Positions 24,301 through 29,698 of a DNA stretch of 64,000 nt are shown here, in pieces. The translations under genes were made by a program, and so were the position numbers. Each line of letters opens with the position of its first letter. Position 1 is the first letter of the stretch. The notes below the pieces were generated by a model. It saw nothing but the letters and a program-made list of their open reading frames with translations. It did not search any database and had not been told where the DNA came from. Source of the DNA: LD21 sp963715785 (lineage in GTDB: Bacteria; Bacteroidota; Bacteroidia; Bacteroidales; VadinHA17); assembly GCA_963715785.1 (NCBI GenBank), contig OY970276.1, forward strand, positions 806,001-870,000. The letters run 5' to 3'.

Positions 24301-27300
24301 TGTTATAAAACAAACTAGCCGTCGGACCAAAAGTCGGTGGTGTTGATACAGTTGCAGTTCCTTCAATAGTTAAAATACTGGTTATTGTCACACCAGTAAT
24401 ATCCTTACTTCCGTTTCCGGAAAGAATCAGATTACTGTATGTCTGAGCAAAAACTGACTGATTGCCGTCAGCATCATAATTAACTGTACTTCCGGGGTTC
24501 AATGAATAGGACGAAAATCCTGACGGATAATTACTTACGCCTCCGATCAGGAGTGTTCCGGTACCTGAAAGGCTGAAAATTCCAGTCCCCGACACTGCAA
24601 ATGTACCGGCATCTAATGAACTATTTATTGTAAGATTTCTGACTATTGCTGTATTTGCATCAATTATTACCGGGAATCCTGATGCGACAATGACATTGGC
24701 TCCAGCTGTAGGAACCTCATTCTGATCCCAGGTTGCAGGATCATTCCAGTTCCCGGCAGAGACGGAGGTAAAGGTAGTTATATGCTGACCAAATGCTAAG
24801 AACCTGTTCGTTCCAATAAGATCTGATCCTGAAACATCGTTCGTTCCTGCTGCTCCTCCAAGGGATGAATAGATACCTGTCAATGTATTGCTTCCACCTA
24901 TTACATCAAAAGGAGCAATTGCTGTCTGACGGGCTAATGATATAGAAGTACTTGTGATATTTGAAGGTATATATGACCAGTATTCCGATGAACTGATTGA
25001 TGACAGGGTTAATCCGTCTATTGAGCCACCTGCATTGGTATTAAATGCTTCAGCCTGCGCATTAACAGTTCCTGTTCCGGTTGTCGGATTGACCAGAGAG
25101 AAAGGAAGATAAATTCCCCCCTTACCTACTGGGAATAAATAAGTTGATCCTGAAGCCAGGTTAACAGGCAGCGTCCACCTGAGGGGACCATTTATGTAAT
25201 TCGTCACGGATGCTCCTGTTATTGCAGAGGTAGTTGTATTTGTAAGAGAAAGAATATTTGTACCTGTGGTAGTCAGAATTCCGTTTGTAAGATTAAGTAA
25301 GCCTGAAACGGTTACAAGATTGGACAATGTGACTCCTGCACTGTTGTTAATTGTCAGATTCAGGGCGCCTGTAAGACCGTTTCCAGTTACCTGCGCTGAT
25401 GTTCCGTTATAGGTATAGCTAGCGCCAGCATTGTAAGTTTTTAAGCCCGTTACCTGTATGCTTCCGGTACCTGCTGTAGTTGATAGACCGGCAGTATTGG
25501 CAGTAATTATTCCGGCACCGCTATTTAAGTTGAAAGTACCTGTACTTCCGTTTATTATAGAGGTACCAAGGTCCAAGAGTGCACTGCCTATAACTGAAAA
25601 GTTTAAGGCACCTGCAATTGTCCCTGCCGTTTTTGAATAAGTCTGCAATCCGTTTTTTGAAAAGTTAATTGCTGAATTGGATCCCCCATTTGATAAAGTC
25701 CCTCCAATCATTGTGAAATCACCAAAAAGATTGATTATTGATCCACCATCCCCGTTATCAGCATTCAAAGTACCAGCGGAAATAGTTAAATTCCCGATTA
25801 TTCCGATTGTTGCATTACCGTTCCCGCGCGTAAATCTCATTTCTCCACCGGCCTGACTATAATTACCTGCTATTGAAACGGGTAAAGCGGAACCATCAGC
25901 ACAATAAATATAGCTTGTTCCTGTACTTACAACACTATAGGTTCCCGTCACTGCCATTGAAGTCGCCCATGCGATACACCTGCTTGTCTGTGAAGGACAA
26001 TTCCAGGTAAAATTATAGAATGATTGACCCAGGCCGCCGGGTGTTGTTCCGCTTCCTGGACTTGTATAGCCAATTATCTCACATGAAGATCCATTGTACC
26101 ATGAAGCCGATGGAATAGTACCAGCAGAGGTAGTAAAAGCATGTTGATATATGGCTCCGGAATTAAATGCCAATGCCCCTGTTGTAATAACAGTTCCTGC
26201 ATTATTCAGAATACCGTTTACATTGAAATCCACAAGATCTGCAGCATTAGCAATTGTAAGAGTAATGCCTGATGAAATGTTAACCTGACCACCTGCATCT
26301 ACTGTAACCTGATCAGCAGTAATACTTGCTGAAATTGTCACTACATTACCACTTTGGATAGTTATGACGTCATTAGAAGCTGTAGGAGTTGAGGTGGCAG
26401 ATATCCATGATGATCCGTTATACAGTTCCCATGTTGCCGGATTATTCCAATTCCCTGAAATTACTGACCTGAACTGGAATGTTGCAGGGTCAAAAGTTGC
26501 CTGGTTGCCAGTTGCAGGATTAACAGTGAGGTAATTCTGGCTGCCGGTACCATCATTGAAATCATAAACAGCCACAAAATAGGTCACACTTTGAGTGAGT
26601 CCGGTTATTGTGACTGAGTTTCCTGCTCCGCTATAAACGACATAATTACCTGTTCCCACCTGTGAGCCGCTTCCAAAAACAGTATTGGCTGTATAGGCTG
26701 TGCCATCAACAGGATCACTGTTGACCCCACTGCCTGATCTTATTACAACAATATGCTCTGCACCGTCACCCGCTGTCCAGCCTATGGTCATAGAATTATT
26801 GCTTATGGCACTGAAGACTACATTTGAAGCCTGCAAGAGTGGTTCATGTGAAAGCGTAAGAGCTGTTATCACTCCTGAAGCCGGGCTGTTACCGGCAGTA
26901 TTGTATGAATAAACCCTGTAATAATAAGTTGTTCTTTCACTCAGTCCTGTGATTGCGAGTGTTGTTACATTATTGATATCTAAATTATTATAAATACCTA
27001 AGAAGCTTGAGAAATCGGGTGCAGTTGAAACATCGATCCTATAGCCATCCGCACCAGTAACTGCATTCCAGTTTGCAGTGAAGCCTGATTCAAAACGGTT
27101 TGTTGCGGCCGTAGCTACCGGGGCAGCAGGAGCTGTTATCTGATTTCCGGTTGCAGGACTTGTGGTAAGGTAATTCTGAGATCCGCCTGAACCATTAAAT
27201 TCATAGACGGCAACGTAATATATTGTACCGGGAGTAAGTCCGGTTATTGATACACTGTTGCCGGTACCATTATACAAAACAAAATTTCCGGATCCGAGCT

Positions 27301-28960
27301 GTGATCCGGTACCAAATGCAGTATTTGCTGTATACCCTGTTCCGTCAAGAGGGTCGTTGTCCACAGCGCTACCCGATTTGACAAGGACTATGCGATTACT
27401 GCCATCACCTGATGTCCAGGAGATTGTCATCCCTGTTGATGTAACAGAACTGAAGGCTACATTTGAAGCCTGTGAGACTGGTTCGCCTATCGAAGTTGCA
27501 GCGGTAATGGTATTTGAATTTCCACCCGTTCCTGTTACATTATATGCTCTGACTCTGTAGTAATAAGGAGTACCGGCAGTTAAACCGGTTATCGGATACG
27601 TCAATACATTGGTTACATCTATGTCAGAAAATCCCGGGAGTAAACTAGGGATCGTGAACGTATTGTCAGTAGCTACATCGAGACGGTAGCCATTGGCACC
27701 GGTGACGGTATTCCAATTTGCATCAAAGCTACTCCCAGTAATGTTTGCAGCGGCGGTAGCAACAGGGTTAGCCGGCGCGGTTAACTGGTTTCCTGTTGCA
27801 GGACCGGTTGTAAGATAGTTTGGAACAAGCGTGGGGACACCCTGGGCATTGAATTCATAAACAGCAACGTAATAGGTTGTTCCTGCTGTAAGCCCAGTAA
27901 TAGGAACACTGGATCCTGAACCATTATATACGACATAATTACCCGTTGAGCCGATTTGTGAAGCACCACTACCAAAAACAGTATTGGCAGTATAAGAAGT
28001 TCCATCAACAGGATCACTGTCAACCGCACTTCCGGCTTTAACAAGAACTATTCGATTTGTTCCATCGCCTGAGGTCCAGTTGATTGTCATTCCGGTAGCT
28101 GTAACAGCGCTAAAGGCAACATTTGTTGCCTGAATTGTTGGTTCCGGTGTGGACCATGAAACAATTAACCGTCCATTTGCTCCATTACCACCATTACGTG
28201 TTGAGTAACTTGTTCTATATGCCCCTCCTCCTCCTCCTCCTGGCACATTACCTGAAGAACCATCTCCCTGACTTCCGCTTCTTCCATTCCCTCCATTACC
28301 ACCACCTGATGGTGCAATTCCTCCAATGTAGGTAGACCCTGTATTACCATCTGATTCTGTTCCTGCAGAAGAACCGCCACCTCCACCATAATTTGAGGCT
28401 CCGTTTACGCCATTCCCACCACTGTGGGTCGTTGTACCAATACCTGATGATGCCTGACCTCCTGTCGCACCCGTGGTTGTGTTATCCAGAACACTATTTC
28501 CTCCTTTAGCCAGAACGGATGAAGCGTTAATAAACCATGAATCTCCACCTGCGGCAGTGGTAGTACTGCCTGTTCCAACTGTAACTGTGTATGTGTTACC
28601 AGGAACAACAGTTAAGGAACTTGAAGAGTAGGCACCACCTCCACCTCCACCACCGTTTCCATTGGAAGATCTGGTACTTCCTTTCCCTCCGCCGCCCCAG
28701 GCTTGAACAGTTACAGATGTTACACCAGCTGGCACTGTAAAAGTACCACTTGAATTGAATGTCTGTGACTGGCTGAAACTCCTCTGAGCCATACCGAATA
28801 TCAGCGACACTACTACACTCACTGATAAAAATGATTGTCTGAATTTTGTCATCGCATGATGAATTGATCTTACAACGACGGATTTAAAATGAATGGTGTA
28901 TTTTGGTGGAAGTACACTAATGTCTCCGGTTGTAGCAATAGGTGCAATGAAGGTTTTCAT
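3350..28960 (-). CDS. Giant modular T9SS-secreted protein 1 (8,536 aa)
   Basis: One uninterrupted 25.6-kb frame. A signal peptide begins at an internal Met37 (28852): MTKFRQSFLSVSVVVSLIFG, cut near residue 64; the 36 residues before it may be an extension or a start-site artefact. Modules in approximate residue order: Gly-rich domain (66-272); seven fibronectin-III-like modules (273-830) with the NYVVYNGSG and TTYYVAVYEFN patterns; a long beta-strand-rich region with ~560-residue super-modules containing GNWN..W and He_PIG-like LPAGLNIDP.TGVISGTPT motifs (830-4727); Ig-like modules (4727-5980); MBG domains (about 6010-7650 plus one at 8285-8367); seven YDG domains (7657-8283) with the NKVYDGT motif; an Ig-like linker; and a CHU_C type B T9SS domain (8450-8536: TPNNDGVNDYW, VYNRYGQAVY, WDGTWNG). 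It is probably a surface or released filament/adhesin. No catalytic domain was recognised. Confidence 0.93.
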   Translation of the reverse strand: MKTFIAPIATTGDISVLPPKYTIHFKSVVVRSIHHAMTKFRQSFLSVSVVVSLIFGMAQRSFSQSQTFNSSGTFTVPAGVTSVTVQAWGGGGKGSTRSSNGNGGGGGGGAYSSSSLTVVPGNTYTVTVGTGSTTTAAGGDSWFINASSVLAKGGNSVLDNTTTGATGGQASSGIGTTTHSGGNGVNGASNYGGGGGSSAGTESDGNTGSTYIGGIAPSGGGNGGNGRSGSQGDGSSGNVPGGGGGGAYRTSYSTRNGGNGANGRLIVSWSTPEPTIQATNVAFSAVTATGMTINWTSGDGTNRIVLVKAGSAVDSDPVDGTSYTANTVFGSGASQIGSTGNYVVYNGSGSSVPITGLTAGTTYYVAVYEFNAQGVPTLVPNYLTTGPATGNQLTAPANPVATAAANITGSSFDANWNTVTGANGYRLDVATDNTFTIPSLLPGFSDIDVTNVLTYPITGLTAGTPYYYRVRAYNVTGTGGNSNTITAATSIGEPVSQASNVAFSSVTSTGMTISWTSGDGSNRIVLVKSGSAVDNDPLDGTGYTANTAFGTGSQLGSGNFVLYNGTGNSVSITGLTPGTIYYVAVYEFNGSGGSQNYLTTSPATGNQITAPAAPVATAATNRFESGFTANWNAVTGADGYRIDVSTAPDFSSFLGIYNNLDINNVTTLAITGLSERTTYYYRVYSYNTAGNSPASGVITALTLSHEPLLQASNVVFSAISNNSMTIGWTAGDGAEHIVVIRSGSGVNSDPVDGTAYTANTVFGSGSQVGTGNYVVYSGAGNSVTITGLTQSVTYFVAVYDFNDGTGSQNYLTVNPATGNQATFDPATFQFRSVISGNWNNPATWELYNGSSWISATSTPTASNDVITIQSGNVVTISASITADQVTVDAGGQVNISSGITLTIANAADLVDFNVNGILNNAGTVITTGALAFNSGAIYQHAFTTSAGTIPSASWYNGSSCEIIGYTSPGSGTTPGGLGQSFYNFTWNCPSQTSRCIAWATSMAVTGTYSVVSTGTSYIYCADGSALPVSIAGNYSQAGGEMRFTRGNGNATIGIIGNLTISAGTLNADNGDGGSIINLFGDFTMIGGTLSNGGSNSAINFSKNGLQTYSKTAGTIAGALNFSVIGSALLDLGTSIINGSTGTFNLNSGAGIITANTAGLSTTAGTGSIQVTGLKTYNAGASYTYNGTSAQVTGNGLTGALNLTINNSAGVTLSNLVTVSGLLNLTNGILTTTGTNILSLTNTTTSAITGASVTNYINGPLRWTLPVNLASGSTYLFPVGKGGIYLPFSLVNPTTGTGTVNAQAEAFNTNAGGSIDGLTLSSISSSEYWSYIPSNITSTSISLARQTAIAPFDVIGGSNTLTGIYSSLGGAAGTNDVSGSDLIGTNRFLAFGQHITTFTSVSAGNWNDPATWDQNEVPTAGANVIVASGFPVIIDANTAIVRNLTINSSLDAGTFAVSGTGIFSLSGTGTLLIGGVSNYPSGFSSYSLNPGSTVNYDADGNQSVFAQTYSNLILSGNGSKDITGVTITSILTIEGTATVSTPPTFGPTASLFYNTATSRAAGLEWITPFSAAGGVIISNIGGITLNEPKVFNNGSPLTVNSGASLSLSAYSLTLNSDLINNGIISGSGGVNIAGTTAQNIGSFTTTGNVSFTKSSGTATLTGDWNTGQLILNGNGGILSTNNRNITASGQLTLFANAEITLGSGTQTLLFTDSHLSPWAGGTMLTINGWAGDYIGGSGTAGQIFTGLDENGLTAGQLTHIQFFDGTNYVPATILNTGEVVPAGAVAPSGLSYNFSNVFTRTVAVSPLNPTVTGIVTNYSISPDLPAGLALDNGTGVISGAPTNITAIQTYRITASNTYGSAFFDLEITVIPATFYSRVTGNWNDNNTWSYTTPDGSAVATGIYPLSGDIVNIVSGNNVTTTTNSACASVTFTTAAATSLTIISGTILDVSGALTIPRTSPNYNQVIVGPGTLNAGSIAFTLANATTSSGHRLTISTGTVTVAGDITTDNTGSSAIVSFSAAGTLKVGGQFMSSGTVGGTLTTFAGSTVEYNGAADQTVKPATYLGNITLSGAGVKTTTGVTVNGIFSFDGTSTASVAPGYGTAATLRYNTIFPRTAGPAWISPFAATGGVVIAGSGQITLNSDKVFNTNVPLTINSSGILNTSSSNYGITFGGNFVNGGSFIANASPITITGTMPSQTIGSFSTTGTVSFTKSSGTATLTGVIHTGPFVMNGNGILLDDGSFNITGAPSTGTFSLLANASITLGPSGHLVTFADSHSAAWTAGQVLTINGWTGGFDGTAGTAGRIFVGSDASGLSTSQLLQIRFFDGTKFVPAGILSTGEVVPTPNSAPSNLTYIPNPVIFTRTVSIAPMNPTVTGTVTNYSVNPTLPAGLNLDPLTGIIDGTPSVATPLSVYVITATNGSFGSTSFNLTITVQGSTFYSRANGNWDGDIWAYTSNGTILNGIYPQAGDFVIIQSNNTVTVDLNAACATLNFTTGTSGAALVTISLTNSLTVSGNVTIQRQGSGGSTNTLAVNAGTLSCASLDLQSTTSRNSVLTISTGTVNVSGNITSAGTSSQIIFAGAGILNVGGTFLSGTAATFTASTSTVNFNASGTQIIAPFAYTFNNVILSGSGTKTTTNAIINGILSIEGTAITSGTPAYVGAATLQYNTATSRVVGTAWITPFTATGGVVIANTGVITLNAAKVFNASVPLTINSGAVLNTDVNSDFGLTIGGNFVNNGTLTANASPITINGNALSQNIAGLTTTGSFIFAKPSGIATLTGALNAGSCNLGGNGGILNTGSNNITVTGALTLSANSILTLGASPHTLTFGDSQLATWTGGTTITVNGWAGLWDGTSGTGGQIFFGTDGSGLTADQLAQIRFYDGTNYFPAIILGSGEVVPNGTVAPSNLSYTSPVTFTRFTDITPLIPSVTGAVTLYTVSPFLPAGLNIDPSTGVISGAPTVSAATDTCTITAANVNGSTTFDIIITVQGTRFYSIGTGNWNSNAIWSFTSGGAAVGSGIYPDAGDIVSIENGHTVTVAANVSASSVTFTGVSGNLVVNTGIALSVANAVTLNNSATAAVAATISGGGSLSCGSVSVGNNTAPTGSPTTATHTLTSTLASISVTGNVSIVSTRTGGGTTRYRNGVFVINSGIISVAGIITPTTYSNNSSIATLTLGNSSPTLMLENSSPFGTTNNNGVFTTTLNGTGATVNYNGADQTVLTTIYSNLTLSGSGSKTIDGINAGVNALLTIEGDATASAAPVYGTAAGLVYNVTSSRTAGPEWPATFEAAAGVVISGSGEITLNEPKAFAVSIPLTINTGASLNTDATNSYGLILGGNFANALGTFTANASHITLSGGMDAQSISGFATTGTVTMAKSTGTATLTANISTGPVILNGNGGILSTGGFNINSYPAPASAVLSLSGLSTLNLGTTSVVRFTDSQSASWTSGSALTITGWTGAFDGSTGSGGRIYAGESVSALTSGQLAKIRFFNSSSSTYAPATILVDGEIVPTIATAPSALSYQSPNVFSKNTLITPLVPSVAGTVDNYSVDQLHPLPDGLNIDPVTGIISGTPTTFTPEQVYTVTATNGLGSTSFDITITVLGTAYYSRITGNWNDNNVWSYTPGGVAVPAGVFPGAGDVVNIVGGFNVTATANAACAMLNFTTATATSLTLNAGVTLDVSSNITIPRTGNNGTNNLNVGPGILNAGSIAFTNGGGSVRHQITISTGTVNVTGDVTQSGSTGSASIIFSGAGTLNLGGSFLTSSTGTLALASGCTVNYNGAAQTVGNFTYNNLTLSGSGVKTISGVTVNNLLSIEGTATTSAAPIYGSAAALQYNTITPGVAGPAWITPFTATGGVIIANIGTITLNEAKVFNVSVPLTINSGAVLNTDALNNFGLTLGGNLVNNGTLNANASVITISGAMASQNIGGFSTTGNVNIAKPSGTVSLTGVLNTGSFTLNGSGSTLNTNSNNITAAGALILSSNSVITLGAASHTLTFANSSTATWTGSTALTINGWAGSWDGTGGATGGKIFIGADATGLSSTQLAQIRFFDNTSYFPASILSTGEIVPIPATGPSNLSYSSPNIFSKGILITSLSPTVAGTVTNYSVNPGLPAGLDIDAGTGVISGTPTIATATGVYTVTASDGVTSTTFDITITVTGTTFYSIATGNWNSNTTWSYTSGGAAVPGGIFPDAGDIVNIAAGHAITVQANVSCSSITFTNTGSAVNINLATTLTVSGAITMNSANSSYTNSIGGSGTLNCASLIVGTTSSPSRDRTTVLTSNISNFNISGNITIFSIRANSNNNNATFTINSGIVSVGGTVTPVTTSSSSCTATLTLGINSPTLVLSNAIPFGATSNQGTFATNLNGTGATVNYSGSDQPVKNGTYTNLILSGTGTKTIVTATVNGILSMEGTAIASAAPTYGGSATLQYNKPSAFTSGPEWVTPFTGTGGVIIANTGEITLNGAKVLNAIRPLTINLGASLNTDAASSYGLTLGGNFTNNGTLTANNGSVAFNGTALQTISGSTNTSFYNVTISNIAGVTFGSSETINGTLALTAGILTTANPLTVNNNSSTAITGGTSTSFINGSVVWSLPSDLIAGTTYNFPVGKGTTYLPFSLVDPLTGSAPITAQVEAFTAGTGGTFDGTLDQLSATEHWEFATTGNFTNGSVSLSRPSAILPLNVIAGSSALTGAYTTLTGTTGSNGVTGSDNIGTSRFFTFGETHKGISTGTLSGSAFCVGSPVSVPFTITGTFLAGNVFTAQLSDASGSFTSPVTIGTLTQTTSGTISGTIPINTAAGTAYRIRVVSSTPAVTGTDNGSDLTMNSLPVLTIGSNQPICSGATLLLTSRPDGETSYSWTGPNSFATAEQNPSIANATTVASGTYFVTVVDALGCSSIAQTIVDVQPSLNLDDSNVYSDSPASAPLCEGSTLHLFSPSGGLSYQWLKEGSELVSTDPNPVFTNVPASAAGDYYVLIYNTCSPDPFSWYTTVAINPRPVPTILGNNIVCATVPGNIYTTEAGMTNYVWTVSPGNTYTGGTSIDNTINITWNTAGAQSVKLNYTDAHGCAAATDAQYNVTVNTNPVITLPPSPAIVSYCLNSTASSLSVIATGATGYQWYSNTSPSTTGANLITDATSNIYTPLTTTAGTLYYYCVITNANSCAIASSFSGPITVTPLITNNVVSDAQAICYNTTPVALTGTQPEDGGGIGSYTFNWENSTTSTTAGFSNASGNHVLPGYTPGVLTQTTWYRRTVVSGGCSDTSAAIQITVNPLPATVTVTGGGSACISTTLNASNGNDGTMYFQGTTSGGTSTATPSTSQLITDPGTYYFRAQSAEGCWGPEGSATVIINTPPVTTGAVICQGGSGTISSSTVCSSGVPTSIGPKNAGTGASVTGVGSVDWTNPGNITSPGSPYAQVSIPSNGTSRYLRGTNYGFTIPSNATINGISVVINRYIESTSSGVDNVVQLVKAGTITGNNLASSNNWPNAIGTAAYGGASNLWGTTWTPSDINNSGFGIVLSAKTSSGSTRIAYVDYMQITVTYTVSGISWYDAPSGGSLLGSGSPFNPVGTSVLPNTNTPGTYTFYAACSVAPDCRTSTSVIVNPMPAAVVVTGGGTVCINTTLTADNGSDGTMYFQGTTSGGTSVAIPSASQLITEPGTYYFRAQSADGCWGPEGSQTVVINTPPVTTGDTICAGSSGVLTSSSACSLANPIQTSATFATAGADVTGIGSIAWNNPGRVIANDNSYVTANQNGTTHYLRATNYGFAIPANATINGIMVTIGRFVNGSGGGTDARDNVVSLVKAGVVTGNNLAVTGTDWPTSEAATTYGNLTSNSWAGGIWNPSDINDTNFGVALSINIGNNRTADVDYIQVTVGYSLPGSTDWYTASGTFMGSGSPFDPVGKPGGLTNTDVSGTYTYYAVCSTSTLNTCRTATNFVINALPTAPVAGNNSYTYDGTLKTAVASVDDGMTIDWFADATGATTASVPSGTIAGDYSAYAQARDLTTGCINPTRTLVTLTIAQRPITITADPGQTKVYGDADPLSFSYTVTGDGLAAGDSFSGGLQRLAGEGVGTYAINIGSLIVAGKESSYAVTYVADNFTITPMPITVTADAGQTKIHGEVDPLPFTYTSIPTGLLPNGASVSFTGALSREAGESAGSYVIGQGDLANGNYTINYVPANFVITGMPITVTADAGQTKVYGAVDPLPFTFTSVPANGSVLANGETVSFTGALSRENGENVGSYVIGQGDLGNANYTITYVQDNFTITPMPITVTADAGQTKVYGAVDPLPFTYTSLPTGLLPNGANVSFTGALSREIGENVGSYVIGQGDLANDNYTITYAEDNFTITPMPITVTADAGQTKVYGAVDPLQFTFTSLPTGTLPNGDAVTFTGALSRTAGEIVGSYPIGQGDLANGNYTITYEADNFTITPMPITVTADAGQTKIYGEVDPLPFTYTSIPTGLLPNGASVSFTGALSREAGESAGSYVIGQGDLANANYTINYVPANFVITGMPITVTADAGQTKVYGAVDPLPFTFTSVPANGSVLANGETISFTGALSRENGENVGSYVIGQGDLGNANYTITYVQDNFTITPMPITVTADAGQTKVYGAVDPLPFTYTSLPTGLLPNGANVSFTGALSREIGENVGSYVIGQGDLANDNYAITYAEDNFTITPMPITVTADAGQTKVYGAVDPLQFTFTSLPTGTLPNGDAVTFTGALSRTAGEIVGSYPIGQGDLANGNYTITYEADNFTITPMPITVTADAGQTKIYGEVDPLPFTYTSIPTGLLPNGASVSFTGALSREAGESAGSYVIGQGDLANANYTINYVPANFVITGMPITVTADAGQTKVYGAVDPLPFSFTSVPANGSVLANGEAVSFTGALSRENGENVGSYIIGQGDLGNANYTITYVQDNFTITPMPITVTADAGQTKVYGAVDPLPFTYTSLPTGLLPNGANVSFTGALSREIGENVGSYVIGQGDLANDNYTITYAEDNFTITPMPITVTADAGQMKIYGSDDPLPFTYTSVPAVASSLPNGDIVSFTGVLDRTAGETVGNYPIGQGSLVNTNYTISFVSANFSITPKAASVTPDPSGKIYGDSDPAFTGTLTGFLAGDNITAVYSRTSGETVAGSPYIISAVLSPSALLNNYTITYNTADFNITAKALTITASDRTKNYGETVTFAGTEFTTTGLINADQVTSVTLTSAGAAVTATVTGGPYAIVPSAPLGSGLGNYTIGFVNGTLTVDPIALTVTATNRTKNYGQTVIFDGTEFTAPGLLNGDIVTSVTLTSTGAAATATVAGNPYPIIPSSAVGTGLGNYIIGYSNGTLTVDPIALTITASNRTKIYGDAVTFTGTEFTASGLLNSDGVTSVTLTSTGAAATATIAGGPYSIVPSAAVGTGLGNYTIIYVNGILTINPKALTITASDQSKAYGNLFTFAGTEFTSNGLVNGDVVNTVSLSSTGSPVAATTGNYPIVISGASGTGLSNYTIGYVNGILTVNPIALTITASNQSKTYGQTFTFTGTEFTSTGLINGNTITSVTLTSTGAAANATTGSYPVVPSAAVGTGLGNYTIIYVNGSLTVNTKAITVTANNRTKTYGSTVTFAGTEFTTPAGALINGDVITSVSLTSTGAAVGATVAGSPYPIVASSAIGTGLSNYTISYVNGLLTVNQRILAVGGTFTANNKVYDGTVSAIIASNNLTLLTLVGTDNVILNASAIFADKMVGTGKTVSLTGLSITGADAGNYSLSLAGLPTATASITARTLTIGGTFTANNKVYDGTVAATIANNNLTLVTPVTGDNVSLVAVAAFSDRMIGTGKIVNLAGSTLAGADAVNYLLSFTGAPTATASITARSLTIGGSFTVANKVYDALTNATIMNNGLTLLTVAGADNVTLVANAVFSDKLVGNTKTVSLYGSTITGADAGNYTLSLTGAPGTTANITARVLTIGGTFTANNKVYNGTTSAIIALNNLTLLTIAGSDDVTLDAVAVFDNQNVGQDKPVSLTGSTLAGTDAPNYILSMTGAPTTTASIAEFGLTVTGVTADNKAYDGNTTAVLNTAGATLIGALGTDVVNLVTTGATGTFENKNAGTGKLVTTDGFALTGADAYKYAVIQPTTTADIYSIGLTISEALADNKVYDGTTTATLNTANAVLVGVLDGDAVVLVTSGATGTFADKNVGTGKPVSTSSFTLGGIDAVNYTLTQPSLSADITLAGLTVSGVTVDNKTYDGTTDAVLNSGSASLTGIFGSDDVNLVTSGATGSFSDKNAGTSKPVSTSGFVVTGADIDNYTFTQPALIADILPKELTITANDQTKTYGTALVFEGTEIRVAGLVAGEVLSGVTLSSTGAPALADVGSYSILVIGGADNNYHITYVEGELTITKADQVITFTEIPSGLRMTQDYMLEATSSSGLPVTFVISDPNIASLNGNKLIINQDGNFTITATQEGDQNWNPAQPVVQSINSLPTFANITSLFTPNNDGVNDYWYIPDLEQYGKLQVTVYNRYGQAVYRSDNYSNDWDGTWNGNPLPSATYYYIIKSSEKGILKGVVNIVR
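7994..10683 (-). repeat. 978-bp higher-order repeat of MBG modules (2.75 copies)
   Basis: This lies inside giant gene 1. Eleven MBG modules, each starting MPITVTADAGQTK, follow the order ABCD-ABCD-ABC, and a variant E module follows from 7993 downward. Corresponding positions are exactly 978 bp (326 codons) apart, and copies are near-identical at DNA level. In the first A module the motif is KIHGEVDP where the later copies have KIYGEVDP. Confidence 0.92.
14780..24780 (-). repeat. ~1.7-kb super-modules in giant gene 1
   Basis: A repeated block contains, in order, a Y-S-R/I-x-T/N-GNW motif, a beta-rich segment, an LQYNT..R..GP.WITPF segment, the N..V.LTINSGA motif, a WTGG...NGW segment and a He_PIG-like Ig module. 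GNW motifs lie near 23340, 21645, 19985, 18147 and 16487, giving spacings of about 1.66-1.84 kb. Copies are diverged, unlike the MBG block, so this expansion is older. Confidence 0.75.
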
Positions 28961-29560
28961 ATTGTTGAATTTTTAATTTCTCTTGTAGGAAAGGTGTTAT
29001 TTATATTTATGATCAGGTTTTTCTTGTATATAAAACTCAAAAATCCGGTGACAATAAGCATCACAGGAGTGGAAACGTTTTCCGAAATCTTTAACCGCAT
29101 TCTTAAGGGGAGTAGAAGTCTCTCCATACTCTTTAAGTTTGGTTTAGGATATACAAACAAATTTTTCTTCAACACAATCAGGCCATAATGCCGCTTTCAT
29201 TATGAAAGCTATCTCATCAATCTTGTATTCAATGTTTTATCAACGTAGTACCTATGTGAAAATGGTTTTCGGTTATTTATAATCACACCGATTTTACAAC
29301 TTATTTTTTATTCAATGATCATATAATTAGGTGTTTTTGATCATATTCTAAATATCGGTGATGAATGAATTAATTTTAATGACGAATCTTATTTCCTTTG
29401 TAAAGTGCTGATTATGTGCATTTTGTATAATCTGGCTTTTTTCTAAAACCAGATCAATGATCTTAATCCCGGTTTTTTCTAAATAAACTGCAAATATTTA
29501 AATCCGGCATATACTTATTTAATATATGTGTAAGAAAATATGGAACAGGATAAACATTCT
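28961..29560. other. AT-rich intergenic leader of giant gene 1
   Basis: No convincing coding sequence is seen on either strand. The only structure noted is a perfect inverted repeat, GCTTTCAT-T-ATGAAAGC (29193-29209), 233 nt before the giant gene, a possible operator. No exact TAnnTTTG was found on the minus strand here. Confidence 0.5.
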
Positions 29561-29690
29561 GAGGTGTGAGATGTGAGATGTGAGGTAATTCGAACGTCCC
29601 TGATCTCTGATCCCTGATCCCTGATCTCTGAGTTGAAGAGTTGAAAGGTTGAATTTTGGTTTGAGGCATGAGGCGTGAGGTGTGAGGCTG
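29561..29690. repeat. Composite simple-repeat block (heptamers plus nonamer)
   Basis: Short runs of GTGAGRY heptamers (29561-29585), CTGATCY heptamers (29600-29630), a GTTGAAGAGTTGAAAGG nonamer-type stretch, then GAATTTTGGTTTGAGGCATG and more GTGAGGY heptamers. The same parts recur in varied order at 30866, 32137, 32328 and 33800. Confidence 0.85.
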
Positions 29691-29698
29691 AAAATTTA

